Shown here in pieces: positions 32,501-45,435 of a DNA stretch of 64,000 bases. Both the position numbers and the translations under genes were made by a program. The first letter of the stretch is position 1, and each line of letters opens with the position of its first letter. The notes beneath the pieces are model-generated. The model was not told where the DNA came from and did not search any database. It was given only the letters and a program-made list of their open reading frames with translations. This DNA is from Acanthosepion pharaonis (taxonomy: Eukaryota > Mollusca > Cephalopoda > Sepiida > Sepiidae), in contig CAHIKZ030003486.1 of assembly GCA_903632075.3 (NCBI GenBank), forward strand, positions 62,076 to 126,075, written 5' to 3'.

Positions 32501-35500
32501 GTCCGGTTAACTGATATTTCTGCCACATTCAATAGTTTGTGGGGGTTTTATTACTAACACTAATTTTATTTGGTTTCTTGTAAATATTATTTTGTCATTT
32601 TGTATATATTTCATTGGGGATCTTTTTAGAAGTTGTTGTTTTTTATGCCCCTCCCCCCACAGACAATATTTGTACATAAGGGGATTATTTAGGTTTTTTC
32701 ATGGAGTCAAAGAGGCATTTTGGTGTATGTAGTAAGAAAGGTATGGATAAATGTGTTGTTTTGGTGAAAGGAATATTGTTCAGTATGATAGGGTCAGTGG
32801 ATGTGGCTAGCTAAGTTTTAATCTAAGACAAGTGATGACCGTCCTTTACCCCAACCCCTTTTCGGCCTTGTGCCACATTTGTACCTTAGTACAATAAATA
32901 AATAGTCGTTCAACACTGGTTAAACTCTCTTCCTACGGGCGGGAGTAACCCGAAGGAGACCTGTCGGAGGTCGGCCCAGAACCTGTTTATACGGGTTCAA
33001 ATGGGCTATTTTGTCATGGCTCGGGAATGCCCACGTTAAAAAGGCCTTGTGCCACATGACACCCTCGGGGGGGGGTGACTGAATATTGTCAACAGGTGGC
33101 CAGCGAACAGACCTGACGGTCAGGCCGAGCGATCAGCAGCAGGGGAGCGTCAACCACCGTCAACATGTGTGTACTATGAGAGATCGAATCCATGTGTGAA
33201 CTACAAGGTATGTCCCAAAGAGAAATCACGTAAATCCTAGATCCATACGCTTGTCTGTAAAAGACAACCTTAACAAAGAGAATATGAATCATTTACCAAG
33301 CAACACCGTAGACTGTCCCAAACCCTAAGACACGTTCCTGTTAAAATAAAACTGGAAGTTATTCTATCCCAAATCTCTTTTCAACTTGATCACATTCCTG
33401 GTGAAGTGTTGAGGTATAGACCCCTGCTTCAACCAGTTGTTAAAAATCAATGCCAACAAAAACAGTCAACTGCCTCAAGTACATTTCATAGGGTAGACCA
33501 TCTAATCCTGGAGATTTGCCCCCGCCAACCTTTGCTTTGAACAGCCGAAAATGCGGAATATTTTTTTTTTGTGACTAAATTTTTACACGTTACTTTGTTT
33601 TGTAAAAATCAAAGTGACCAATCTTTATCAATATTCTTGATACACTCAACCAGGAAGATGTTAATTAATTAATTTCTTCTATGTCTATATTTCTGAGATG
33701 AGGTATTATGTACATTATTTACATTATTTACATTATTCGGACTATCGTCCTCATTTTTGTTGCCATATTTATCACAACGTTTCGGCCGTTGTACTCTCCG
33801 GCCTTCTTCAGGTGGTTGGAATGTCGAACTGAACCCTTTATTTCGCTCACTGGGGTAGTCTGTTCTAGTTCCACGTGCCATGTTTGAGGGAAATTAGCAG
33901 GAGAACTGATAACTGACATGTAATTTCTTCTCTGACATGCGGGAACGAATCCCTTCAAAAATTATAAAGTAAGTACAAAAAAATCGAAAAAAAGATTGTG
34001 TGGTAAAAGAACTTTCAAATTATTGAAGGTCTACTGTTTTGTCGTATAAAAATAAAATAAATGCTCCATATACTTTTCAAGTGTTGTTTTTTAAAAGGTC
34101 TATCATTGTGGAAGTCTGTTAGTGTTACTGTTAGTTTAACGGGTTAATTTTTTTTTCTTTAAGTAAGAAAAATTTATAGACATGCGTAAAGTAAAAAGTG
34201 GAATTGAATTGAAAACCGAGAATTGGGGTGGGTAATAAAGTAGGGATTGTTCACCTAGTCAGTTTTTTTTTTTAGGCTTTTAGTCATAGAATTCATGACT
34301 TGCATTTAAAGTTTATTAAACTTTCGAATAAATTGTCAAAAATAACTACCATGTTTATTAACAAATTGATAAAATACAAAAACAAAAGAAATCGTCGCAT
34401 AAACTATATTTGTGTCTTTGGGCAACACATTTTTGAGAGAAAATGGTAGTATAACTATCCAGAAATTAGTTTATGATGTGGCATTTAAAAAACCAAAAAA
34501 TGAAACCCCTCATGTTTTAAAAATACGGCAATTCTTTTCTGGTACGCCAGTCAACTGTTATTGGGATTTTGCAAATAAATTTCTTCTAAACAAGGAAAAT
34601 CAATGAGTTATTTTTTCCCCTAAATAAATTTATGATGTTTTTATCTAGCGAATACACCTCTAAAATAATTAAAAGCTTTTAATTTCATTTTTAGAATGTG
34701 TAGATTTCCAAATCTGCGAGTATTATCTGTTCTATTTTAAACACATTTTAAAAATGAAATTAAAAACTATTTTAATGATTTTAAGTCAAAGGTGTATTCG
34801 CCAGATAAAACCATAAAAAGATATTTGTAAAAATAAAATGAATTAATTTTCCTTGTTTAGAAGAATTTTATAGGCAGAACAGTGAACACCCACTGAACAT
34901 TAGTGGCTAAAAAAAAAAAGAATATTTTTTACTTTGGGTTTAAAAAAAAATGACTTGCAGTTTTGAAAATATACTCATTTAAAACTTACTTTATTTTTTT
35001 AAATATCTATTTTGGTTGTATTCACGAGATAAGCATAATTTTATTTGCAAAAAAGAAACAATTTTATTTTTACACTAGAGACTCACATATCTGGAAATAT
35101 ACACATTTTAAAAGTGAAATTAAGAACTATTTTAAATTATTCTTAAATTTAGGTGCATTCCCTAGATAAAAAATAAATTTATTTATAAAAAAAGATCTTC
35201 ATTCATTTTTCTTGTTTACAACCATTTTTATTTTGTGATTGGCGTACTAAAAATCCTTACAAGAAATGACTACATAAAAAATTTAACATTAAGACGAAAC
35301 TGGCAGCTATTTTTTTGTTAACTTAATTTTATCACAAAAAGTTTTTTTTTGAAAGCTGAAATAGATTTCACTTTCAGGTATCATGTCGTATTTCCTTTTT
35401 TTCTTCTTCATTTCTTTTGTAAATAAATAGATTTCACATTTATTTCCTAAAAATAGTCAATTAAATGTTTTTAACATATTTTTGTTCAATAATTTTCTCT

Positions 35501-38500
35501 TACAATGGTGTAAATGTTGAAGATGAAACCAAAAAAAGTCGGTTTCTCTGTTAAACCGCCCATCTCTAGTAGTCACCGTCCAATTATCTGGCAATGTGAT
35601 GCATGCGATATGTCACTGAAATGCATTCCGAACTTCCTCTGCACGCAAATCAACAGCCATAATTGTTGCCTCCAAGGACATTCTTTTTAACTTAGCCCTA
35701 ACTACCAGAGCTAGCCCCCATCAGCTCCTGATGTAGCATTTAGTAGCAGCTGGTCCCAGAAATCTTGCTCAGCAAAGAAGGATGAGTTCAATTTCCAGTA
35801 GCCAGCCATCCTAACCTTAGGCTTATCTAAGTTTACACAGACTCGGATGAGCCTATAATTTGAATAAACTATATAGTGAAAACTTGACCACCCTTGACAA
35901 CTCTCCTGACTAAAATTTGGTTGAGGTAGCTAGAATGTACCTCTGTAGCCAAGCTACCCCTATTAGTCCAAGTCCATACTATATCTCGATGGTATTCATT
36001 ACGGTACTTATCAACAAGATCAAACTTATCAATAAAGTCCTGAAATAGCTTCACATCCCAGTTATTAGTACCCAAATTTCACCCTATATGATCTATATCG
36101 GGGTCAAGGACGGCATTCCAATAACCCGCTAAAACTACCTGATGAGATGTCATAAAAAGCGGCTCAATCCTCTGAAACAAACCAGGTCACTCAGAATGAA
36201 TCATTGGGCAAATAAACTGCAATGAGACAAAGAGCCTTATCCTTTATGGTAACATCCAGCATGCAAAGCCTGCCCACCAGATCTGTGAAGACTAGAGCAC
36301 ACACAGCCTTCAAAGACTTGCTCTCCAGCCAAGATACACTTCTCAAGTATCCATCAAAATATGTTGAATAGAGGATGAACCCCGTAGACAGAATGCCCTT
36401 ATAATCATGAGTTGAAAAACGGGTCTCCTGCATACAACATATATTCACCCCAAGATGCTGAAGTTTATGAGAAAGCCTCACCCTGCAAAACTCTAACCTC
36501 AGGCCCCAGGCATTTATGTTAGCTAACTAGAGTGCCATTATCAAACCACTTAGGGTTGCTCTTCTGCATTGAACATGATCGGGGTGAAGACACCGACAAC
36601 CTGTCCCATTGATCCTGTGCCCATCTCAGTCTTGATAGTGCCATCAAGAGGCAGGCCACCAATGTTCCAGGGGAAAGTTAATTTTAATGCTCTATACAAG
36701 AAGGGGTGAACAAAAACTGGGATCCTCCCTGAACAAAATTGATTTAATTTTTGCACATTGTTTTGCATTGTTAAAAAAGGCCAACAGAGGAAAAGATTCA
36801 AAGCATCGTTGGCCTCCTCTATCATTTGCCAAATTTGTTGACTCCCCCGAACCCCCCCCACCACCAGTACCAGATCTAACAACCGTCAAGTGTCTTTTAG
36901 CATTCAGAAAATTTGATGGGTTTTCCATGTCCAGATCATTGATTTTTTTTTAGGTTCATTAGTGTTTTTAAGGCCTTGATTTTCTGGGATTGTATCACAG
37001 CTTTATCATCTTGGTGTTGTAATACCCAGCAGACATCTTCTCCAGTATTGTAGATTTTTTCTTTGATGAAGATTCAGCTGAATCCATGGATGGACTTCTT
37101 TGGTGTTTGGGTTTATCAGATTTCTTTTGATGTGTGCTGATGTGAGTAATGGCAGGGGATGGATTAGGGGTATTGGCAAGGGTAGATTTTTTGCTGGCTG
37201 AGGATTTTGGGATGGGAGCCTTCTTGAGGGTGGTCATTTTAGAATGAGTTGGGGTTAATGATTTAAGCATGGGTGGTTGAGCCGTATTATATTGTTTGTT
37301 TTATTTTTTTCAGTTATGTATTTGTTTACCAATATTAGTATTTCAACTTCAAAAATTGTTCTAGTTATGATATATTGACCTACTGTTTTGTAACAGAGCA
37401 GTGATGGGTGAAGACCATATGTCAGAAGAGGCAGAAGAAAAAGAGGAGCCCAGCAAAAGCATCCAGCAAATAGAATTCAGTCGCCAACGATTGAAAAAGC
37501 TTGAGTCTGATGGCACTCAACTAGTGACCAACATCCGTGTTGCTGGAGATGCTCGTGAGAGTCAGCGCCGGGCAGAATATGAGGAAAGTGCACGTATTAG
37601 GTAAAAACAAGGTTTATCTTGTTTTAATTAATATTTTGTTTGATTATTTTTCCCCAGTATAAACCTACACTTCACCTCCTTCATTAATTTCATTTGATTT
37701 CAATTACAAACGGTATTTTCTTTTCTTTTTTTTTATCTAGCCATCCCATTTAAAAATTAATTAGTATAAACTGAAAAGTTTTCACATCATACAAAAACAA
37801 ATTTAAGAAAGTAATATCCAAATTAAATTTCAAGCTTCAATTGATTACATTTGATTAGATATTTTGAAATATTTTATTCTTTGACTTTTGTGGTTTTTGT
37901 AATGCTGTCCGGAGTGGTTATTGAAATAATAACTAGAACAGCAACTTACAACAGATATGGGTTTATTTTCAACAAGAACAATACAAGTAGATATTTACAA
38001 GTTCATCTGAAACTGGAAAGCAACCTCCCTGATACCAACACCATAGATGATTATATTACTACTGGAACAGTCCATTTAATAGAAGGGATGTATCAGTTCT
38101 TTATATACTGAGGGTTATCAGTTCATTCACTACAACAGTGGTCAATAAAAGTTCTTGACTATAAAGGTGCATGCACATATGATAGACATTACAAGACAAT
38201 TTGGAATTATTCTATATAAGTATATAGAAAAGGAATTTTATTTAAATAATTACTTAAGTGGAGATTATTAGATTTGGTTTGGTTTGGTTTATTTTGTTTT
38301 ACAGCATATCAATCTCAATGGGTTATTTAATGCCAAAAAGATTTTTATTGCTGGTAATTTTTTTTTTTTTCCAAAAATGTATTTCTGGTAATAATGTATT
38401 GCTGGTAATAATTTTTTCCAAAAATGTATTGCTGGTATTAAAACTTATTTTTACACTTTCATAGTGTTTTGACCCTAGTTTTAGGGTTAACTATCTGCCC

Positions 38501-41500
38501 ATAACTGGCACCCTAACAGATGCTACCACCCTGAGTCAGGAAGACCTGGGAACACCAGCAATTGAGAAGTGGTTCCACACTCCTCAAAACCTCTTGATCA
38601 GAGGCCTTGCTGCTAGATGCAGTTTATCTTCATACCCAGGATACCTCATTGGCATTGGGTCTTACCACTCTGCAGAAGTGCCGTTGGTGTATTCTGAAGC
38701 CCCAGCCAACAGGGCAAGATTATTAGAAAAGCACATTTTGACAGGAGTTATTCAAGAAGTTTAAAGTTTATATTAAGCATTTAAGAAATGTAAAATACAT
38801 ATCAGATCTTTATATTTGTTGGATTACTTTAGTTTGTTATAAATATATTTTTCACATATTGAATTTGCTATTGTTTTATCAGAAAAGAAAAGATGGAGCA
38901 AGAAGCTAAGACTTCTGCAGAGAGACTGGAAGAGGTAAGGCTTGAATTTAATAATTACGAATTAAATCAATACTGTGAAAATTTCCCAGGTACTTGCAAA
39001 AAATCATTTACTATAAAAGGGTGTTTTGAAAAAGCTTTAATTCATAAAATACAAATTGGATCTATGTGTGTATCATAATGGTTATCAGTATAGAAAGTGT
39101 AATCAGCATGCTGAGTTCAAATCAAAACCTGACTGAGTCTGTTTCATTCACTTTACACTGATACCCTTGACAAATCATGAACACATCTTCCTCCACCTAT
39201 GGATTAAATTTAGAAGTTAGCTTTAATGTTATCAGTCTGCTAACATGGTTAACAAGGACATTTAAAATTCCCAATAGCTCTATATTGGCAGAAATCATCT
39301 TTGAAATTATCATCTGTGTTACAAATGAAAGAACTTTTCATCTTTTTTTGAATGTCTACAGGGAAAATATACTTTCATTAATAAAGGAAAAAATTATTTT
39401 TTTTACTTAGTTCTTTTTTATTTGTCTCTGAAAAAAACAACTACAAGAACATTTTAAGTTGTTGTCCTGTTTGTATTCCAGTACTGCATGTTTAATGTTT
39501 TGGGAAAGATCATGTCTTGAAAATTTCCCAGATAGGAGACTTTGATGTGATTTCCTTTCGGAAAACGAGTTTGCAGCTTCTATTACATCAATTGAATCAG
39601 TGTCTTTATGTACATGCATTTACCATTAAACCGCCAAATTGATTTCACCCATAGTTGATCATAAACATGTTTTAACTCTTTTAAGCACTGAAAAAATCTT
39701 TTACTTTCACTGTTTATAGCAGGCACTAAGAGAATGAGCTTTATGAGCTTTAAGATTTTGCTAATAAAATTTCTTTGTGCTTCACTTAGGGATCTCACTT
39801 TTTCAAATATTGTGGGAAGATTTGCATTTGCTCTATCAATCTTCAATAAATCTGGTAAAAGTTTGAGCTGGATATTCAGCAGGGACATGTCAATATCGCC
39901 TTCATACATTGAAACAAGAGAACTGTTTTCAATTAATTTTTTTATATATCTGGTTGTTTGGATCTTCTTCAACATTTCAAAAGAACATTTTGCATTGTTC
40001 CATAATCTACAAAGTCAGATTTGTCAAACTTGTCAGTAATAAATGTTGTGACAAAATTGTATGCATCAAAGAACTTTGTTCTGCACATTTCTTTTGTGGA
40101 GGGAAAGTTCTGCTCATTTGCTTATACATGGCCAAAGAAATCAGTCAGACATTTTGGATGTTTCTGTTTTCTTAGAAGACTGGAAGAAGTTGTTTTGTTT
40201 TTGTTTCTAAAAAATTTTAATTTAGCACCATTTCTAGTCTACATTTATTTAACAGTAATTCTCTTTAGTCTTTATAAAAAATCTTCCAAAAATAAAATGT
40301 ACTTTTCTGAAACTTTATTTGAAGAATATTAGCTAATTTAAAGTATAATTAATCTGATTTGAAACAACTATTACTTCAAGTGTAAAATATTGTAGAAATG
40401 CAACAGTAGCTGTTTATTTAAGGAGTTAGCATTCTGACAGGTTGATGAAAGATCTAATATTTTCTATGGAGACCATATGTGAAAAACTTAATTGAAAAAA
40501 TGGCAAGTGTCTTCTTTTACATAATATTTAAGTATTCAGTAATCTTAAAAATTAAGGAAATTATTCTCTGTAACCTAATATTTATCAATATTAATAAATT
40601 TTGGCCTTAAATTTACTACATTTATTGATTTTATTTCTTGATAATGTCATGTATGATCTACCGTATTCATAAATATGGCTATTTTATATACATGAAGAAA
40701 AAATTCCAAATTCTTTTTTAAAAAGCTGGAATTGATGGTGTACTAAGCTTTACAAATTATGATTAGTGAATATAATTTCTCTATGATTTTAACCCCCTGC
40801 CCCAATTTTTCTTTAATTTACTAATTACTTAGCTGTCTTTTAGATTAAAAAAACATGTAAATCTTAAATTTTAAAGATAAATGATTAAAAGAACTAAATT
40901 TCATTAAAAATAATTTCCCAACATCATATTTGCTTTAATTAGGAAATTAAAAATTGAAAAATAAAATATCACTATCCTTCAAGATTTCTTACATTTTTTT
41001 GGATAATTTTTGTGGTTCTAATGAAAATAAAAATTACATTTTTAATTTTCTTTTTTATATAGATTTTAAAATATTTTTAGATGATTTTCATATAATTGAT
41101 TTAAACTTTAAATTCTTGTTTTATTATTTCTATTTCGATTGACATTAAAAAAGATGTTATTAAAATTTTCACATTATTTTATAAATAAATATACTAAAAA
41201 TATTAAAACCTGGTAGAATTGAAGAGAAGTGTCATGACTTTGAAGAAAATGAAATTGGACATTAGTTCAAAGCAAACAAAAACATCAGGAAAATAAAAAA
41301 ATACTTACAATTACTTGTGTATCATTATTATTGGTCCTTGTGGGAATTCATTGTATTTTCGATTGCTTCTTTTTTAATTTATCTTGATTAATCATTTTGC
41401 TACTTTTGGCTATTTCAACTGGTAATATGAGTCAATATTCTGTAGGATATTGCTGAATTGGGTTGCATTGGTTATCAGAAAACTTTGAAAATAGAAACGA

Positions 41501-44500
41501 ACAGACTGAAGTCAAGTGTATAAACAAATAAAGTATATTTATTTGACATATAGGTGGCGAGTTCTTTATATTTTGGGGTAATGAAAATCAGTTCATGAGT
41601 CAGGCTGTTAGTAGCCAAGAGTGATCAATTTCAGAAGTGGGATTGTAGGGTCACTGTAGAGCTGTTATCTGTCAAAACTGGGATTGGTCCTAACAAGGAC
41701 AGAAAATGTGTGAAGTCAATGACAGCTTAATGCAACACGCTTGGCTGGTTTTATGGTAGTGTTCTTTCATCATAGTTTTGAATCCTTAGTTAGTTCTGTC
41801 TTGAGCACTTTCTGTTTCAAGTCCCTCTCACTGTTTGCCTCTAGGTGTCAGTTTATATCCCTTTTGATGAGGCTCCAAAAACATGCAAATCTCTTTTTGT
41901 TAAATTATTTGATTGGCTGAAATTCTTTTTTTGGACACCTTTCTTATTTTATTATAGCAGAAGTTATGTGTGGATCCTACTTTGTTTTTTGTGGGGTTTT
42001 GCCACAAATTATTTATTTGCTGAACTGTCAATATTCAGTGTTTTTCAGTCTGAATTAGTTTTTTTGTCTTTTTACTCTGTGACGAATGCAAGCCTACATA
42101 TAACACCCATCCCCTTCCCACACCATGACCTAAATCACACATGCATAGGCGAAAGCTAAAAATAAATCCAGCAGCAGCAGCACGCGAACAGCAGCAATGC
42201 GATTGGTTCAGAGCAGCCAATCAGCAAGCAGGAAATTAGACGCCAAAAGTGAAGAGACGCATGTGGTGACTCTAGAAAATTAGTAGCAGGCCAGCCATTG
42301 ACGAGTGAAGTCACATCAACTGCAAGCTCTGAATAATAAGCTGAGACCGCACGTTCCCTGAGGCAGAGAAACAAATCAGATTGTTCCAGTGCCGAGAATG
42401 TAAAAGGGTCTAACGCAGTAGGCCTTCGCAACTCAAATATCATCATCTCAAGGAGGAATCCTGAATTCAAACCCCGAGGCAGAAGGCATGATCCAGATTG
42501 AGATCTAACCTCCAATCATCAGAAAGAAATACAAATAAAAAAAGAACGGTTATCGAAATTGTCCACTAAAGCACAAAATATCAGATAAGTTCCTAAACCC
42601 CATCCCCGATATTATAATAGCTTGCAACAGTACAATAACATTATGTTCGTGCAAACACCATTACATATGTAATATCAGATTATTAATATTATCCCATTAC
42701 ATATGTTGAGTACTGCATTCGTTATCGCTCATTTTCTCCCAACTTTGATTGGACGCAATATTTCATGCTATCCATTTATGTTATTGTCATTTGTCCCATT
42801 TTCATGTTATTCAAAGTGTTATATTTGTTAACATTGATTGTTTCATTTGTCTTTGGTCTACGGTCAGTCGAATGTGTCATTTAGGGGATCCGGGAAAATT
42901 AAATTCAATTAAATCCTAATTGAATTAATATTTATTTTTTTTATTTTATCTATTCCGCCGATGAAGCAACCCTAACCCTTATTCAAGAATCCTTTAACTG
43001 AATGTTAATTGAGAAATAAAAAGGAATATCATCGTACGGAATATATTGATCCTAAACTGGCGTTATCCACCTATACGATAATAATGTTTCGGGGTGGATC
43101 TATGATACCTTCTTTTATTTAAGAGAGAAATATATAGAGAGAAAAATAGAAAAAGAGATAGTGATTTTAAGGGAAAGCAAATGCTTCATTTTAATTTGAA
43201 TTCTTTTCTATTTGTTTGTACATATTTATTTTTATATTTTATTTTATTTTATTGGACTCACCACAATTCCAAATTAAAATGAAAACACACCCACATAATA
43301 AAGAGAAGTTACTATCATTGTACACCTTTAAAGAAGAATTCTTTCATCAGGGTTTTATGAAAGTTATATTCTTCCTTGCGTTGATGGTTTTTTTTCTTTC
43401 TTGTATTTCTTTCTTTATTGTATTTTGTTAAAATAAAACCCTGTAAAAAATACTACAATTGGCAAAAATTTATTGGAATAAATTTAAACATTAACAGTCA
43501 TAAGAACCATGGAAGGCCTTTTAAAAAGGTTTCATTTAACAATATTTAATGCTTGCTCATACTGTCAGTTTTAAGTATTCAATGTTTGTTCATATTCTTT
43601 AGATATGACTTCGAATCTAAAGTGAAGTAATTGCAAAAAACACCTTTTAGTTCATTAGAGAACAAAATAGATTTATATTAGGTAATAGAAAAATAGTAAA
43701 AATTAATCATGAGATAATACAAATTTAATGCCATCATGATGACATACAGTGACATGCAGAAGTTTGGTGATGTTTAGGGATGATTGGATGCCCAGGGCCT
43801 TCACACCCTCTGTGCCCACCTTTTGAACTCTACTGATGACATATACTTATGAAACTAATAAAATTTGCTTTTATTTTTTACAGATAAACAAAAAATGGGA
43901 TATTGCTTTGCAAAAAGATATTCCTCAATCTCTGCATGAAGTAAGTGACAATCTTCAGTTTATTTATATCCCTATTTAACAGATATGATTAGCCTTATAT
44001 GTATGTGTATGTGTGTTTTCTATGACGTTATTTGCATCTAATGAGGCCTGCCTTTGAAAAGCAAACACAATCATATTTGTCACACAAAAGATTCCCTTAT
44101 TTCCTTTTTGGGGCAAGAAATAACATCTTCCATATATTTACCAACATGTTTCATTTTAGCATATGCAAATCAATAGTTTTTTAAATTCTACAGCACCTAT
44201 CTGATGCAAGATATTCCCATGTGTTAGTAGCAATGTTGAACTTTTTAGTGTGTCTTAGATAACCCTTATACCACTTTCATGGCATGCAGCAGTGGTATTT
44301 GCCTTGCACTAGTTCGCCATACAAGACTTGTTTTGGCATACAGGTATCCTCTAAGCAGACCAAGTGACCAAACCATCTAAGTCAATGTTTCATAATTATG
44401 GACCAGATACTCATCATATTGGCCAGCAGGCATATTAGTTTGCCATTAAATTCTCAGGAGAGAACACAAGCAATACTGGTGGAAGTGCTTAAGATGCATC

Positions 44501-45389
44501 CATACAACAAAATTGTTAAGACACATGACCTGTAGATTTCTACTTTTGTTGTAACTTTATGATAGATTGCAGCTAAAGTCTTGACTCAAGATTTCCATGT
44601 TTCACAAGCTTTAGAAAGTTGATTACTGACTTCATCTTCAAGGGTGTTGAGTCTGGACAGGATGTTACCTAAGTAGATAAATGTATCTACACCTTTCAAT
44701 ATTTTACCCATGGTATATATATATATGCTTGGCCTGATAATACATACTGTTTAATTAATAAAAATGGGGTGTCTATTTAAAAAATGTCCATAATAATAAC
44801 AGTTGAAGTAATAAAAACGTCAGATCAAAAATAAATCCATTAATTCTTTAAAAATTGTTCTATTTATGTTTCGGATATAAAACTTAGCAGATATAGTTTT
44901 TTGAGAAAACAACTTAAGTGAAAGGGATGTGCATTCCTTAAAAAGGGAAAATAGAGCTTTGCTTACTGTGGTGATCTTCATGGATTAAAAATATGCTTAT
45001 GTTAGTGTACAAAACAGAGCAGATATGGATGTTTTGAGAATTGGCAGAGAATGTGAGTTTTGTTTAACCAGAATTTTTACATGGCCAAATCAGTTAAGCA
45101 TGTCAGATCTAATGACAGTTCCCCATAGTAGATGCAGGTTTGAATCCAACCAGAAGATGCATATTTTCTGACAAGATTTCTTGAATATTCAAGCTGGTAA
45201 ATGTAATTAGATAAAAATACCATTTAATTAAATAAATGGAGCATTTACACAACTATGAGTATCCATCTAAAATAACATTTAAGCAAAACAAATTAAAGAT
45301 ATGTCAGATTCAATTCATTTCATAAAATATATATACATATATAACAAAACAAAACAAAACAATGAACACTATATTATTTTTTAAAAATA

Positions 45390-45435
<46 letters not shown>

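Larger units (their letters stand above)
25500..32905 (+). mobile_element. Near full-length Tx1/L1-like non-LTR retrotransposon
   Basis: About 7.4 kb with a 5' UTR, ORF1 (CCHC knuckle), ORF2 (AP-type endonuclease, RT, CCHC-type tail) and a 3' UTR ending in AATAAATAAATA. It is much more GC-rich than the surrounding intron, so it is a fairly young insertion. The style of the RT (KSPGLDGLPYE, SKAFDRVDH, RQGCPLSPLLYVL, YADD) resembles the Tx1 branch of L1. Several frameshifts kill both ORFs. I could not recognise target-site duplications. It lies in the sense direction in DRC1 intron 1. Confidence 0.85.

Noticed and set aside
32930..32960. 28S rRNA fragment (GGCGGGAGTAAC)
   Set aside because: Only 12 bases agree with the conserved 28S segment; the sequence on both sides does not. 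Treated as chance.
42156..42515. 119-codon minus-strand protein gene
   Set aside because: Cysteine/leucine-rich end encoded by a CAG-type run, no domain, no splice context; lies in a promoter-like repeat.
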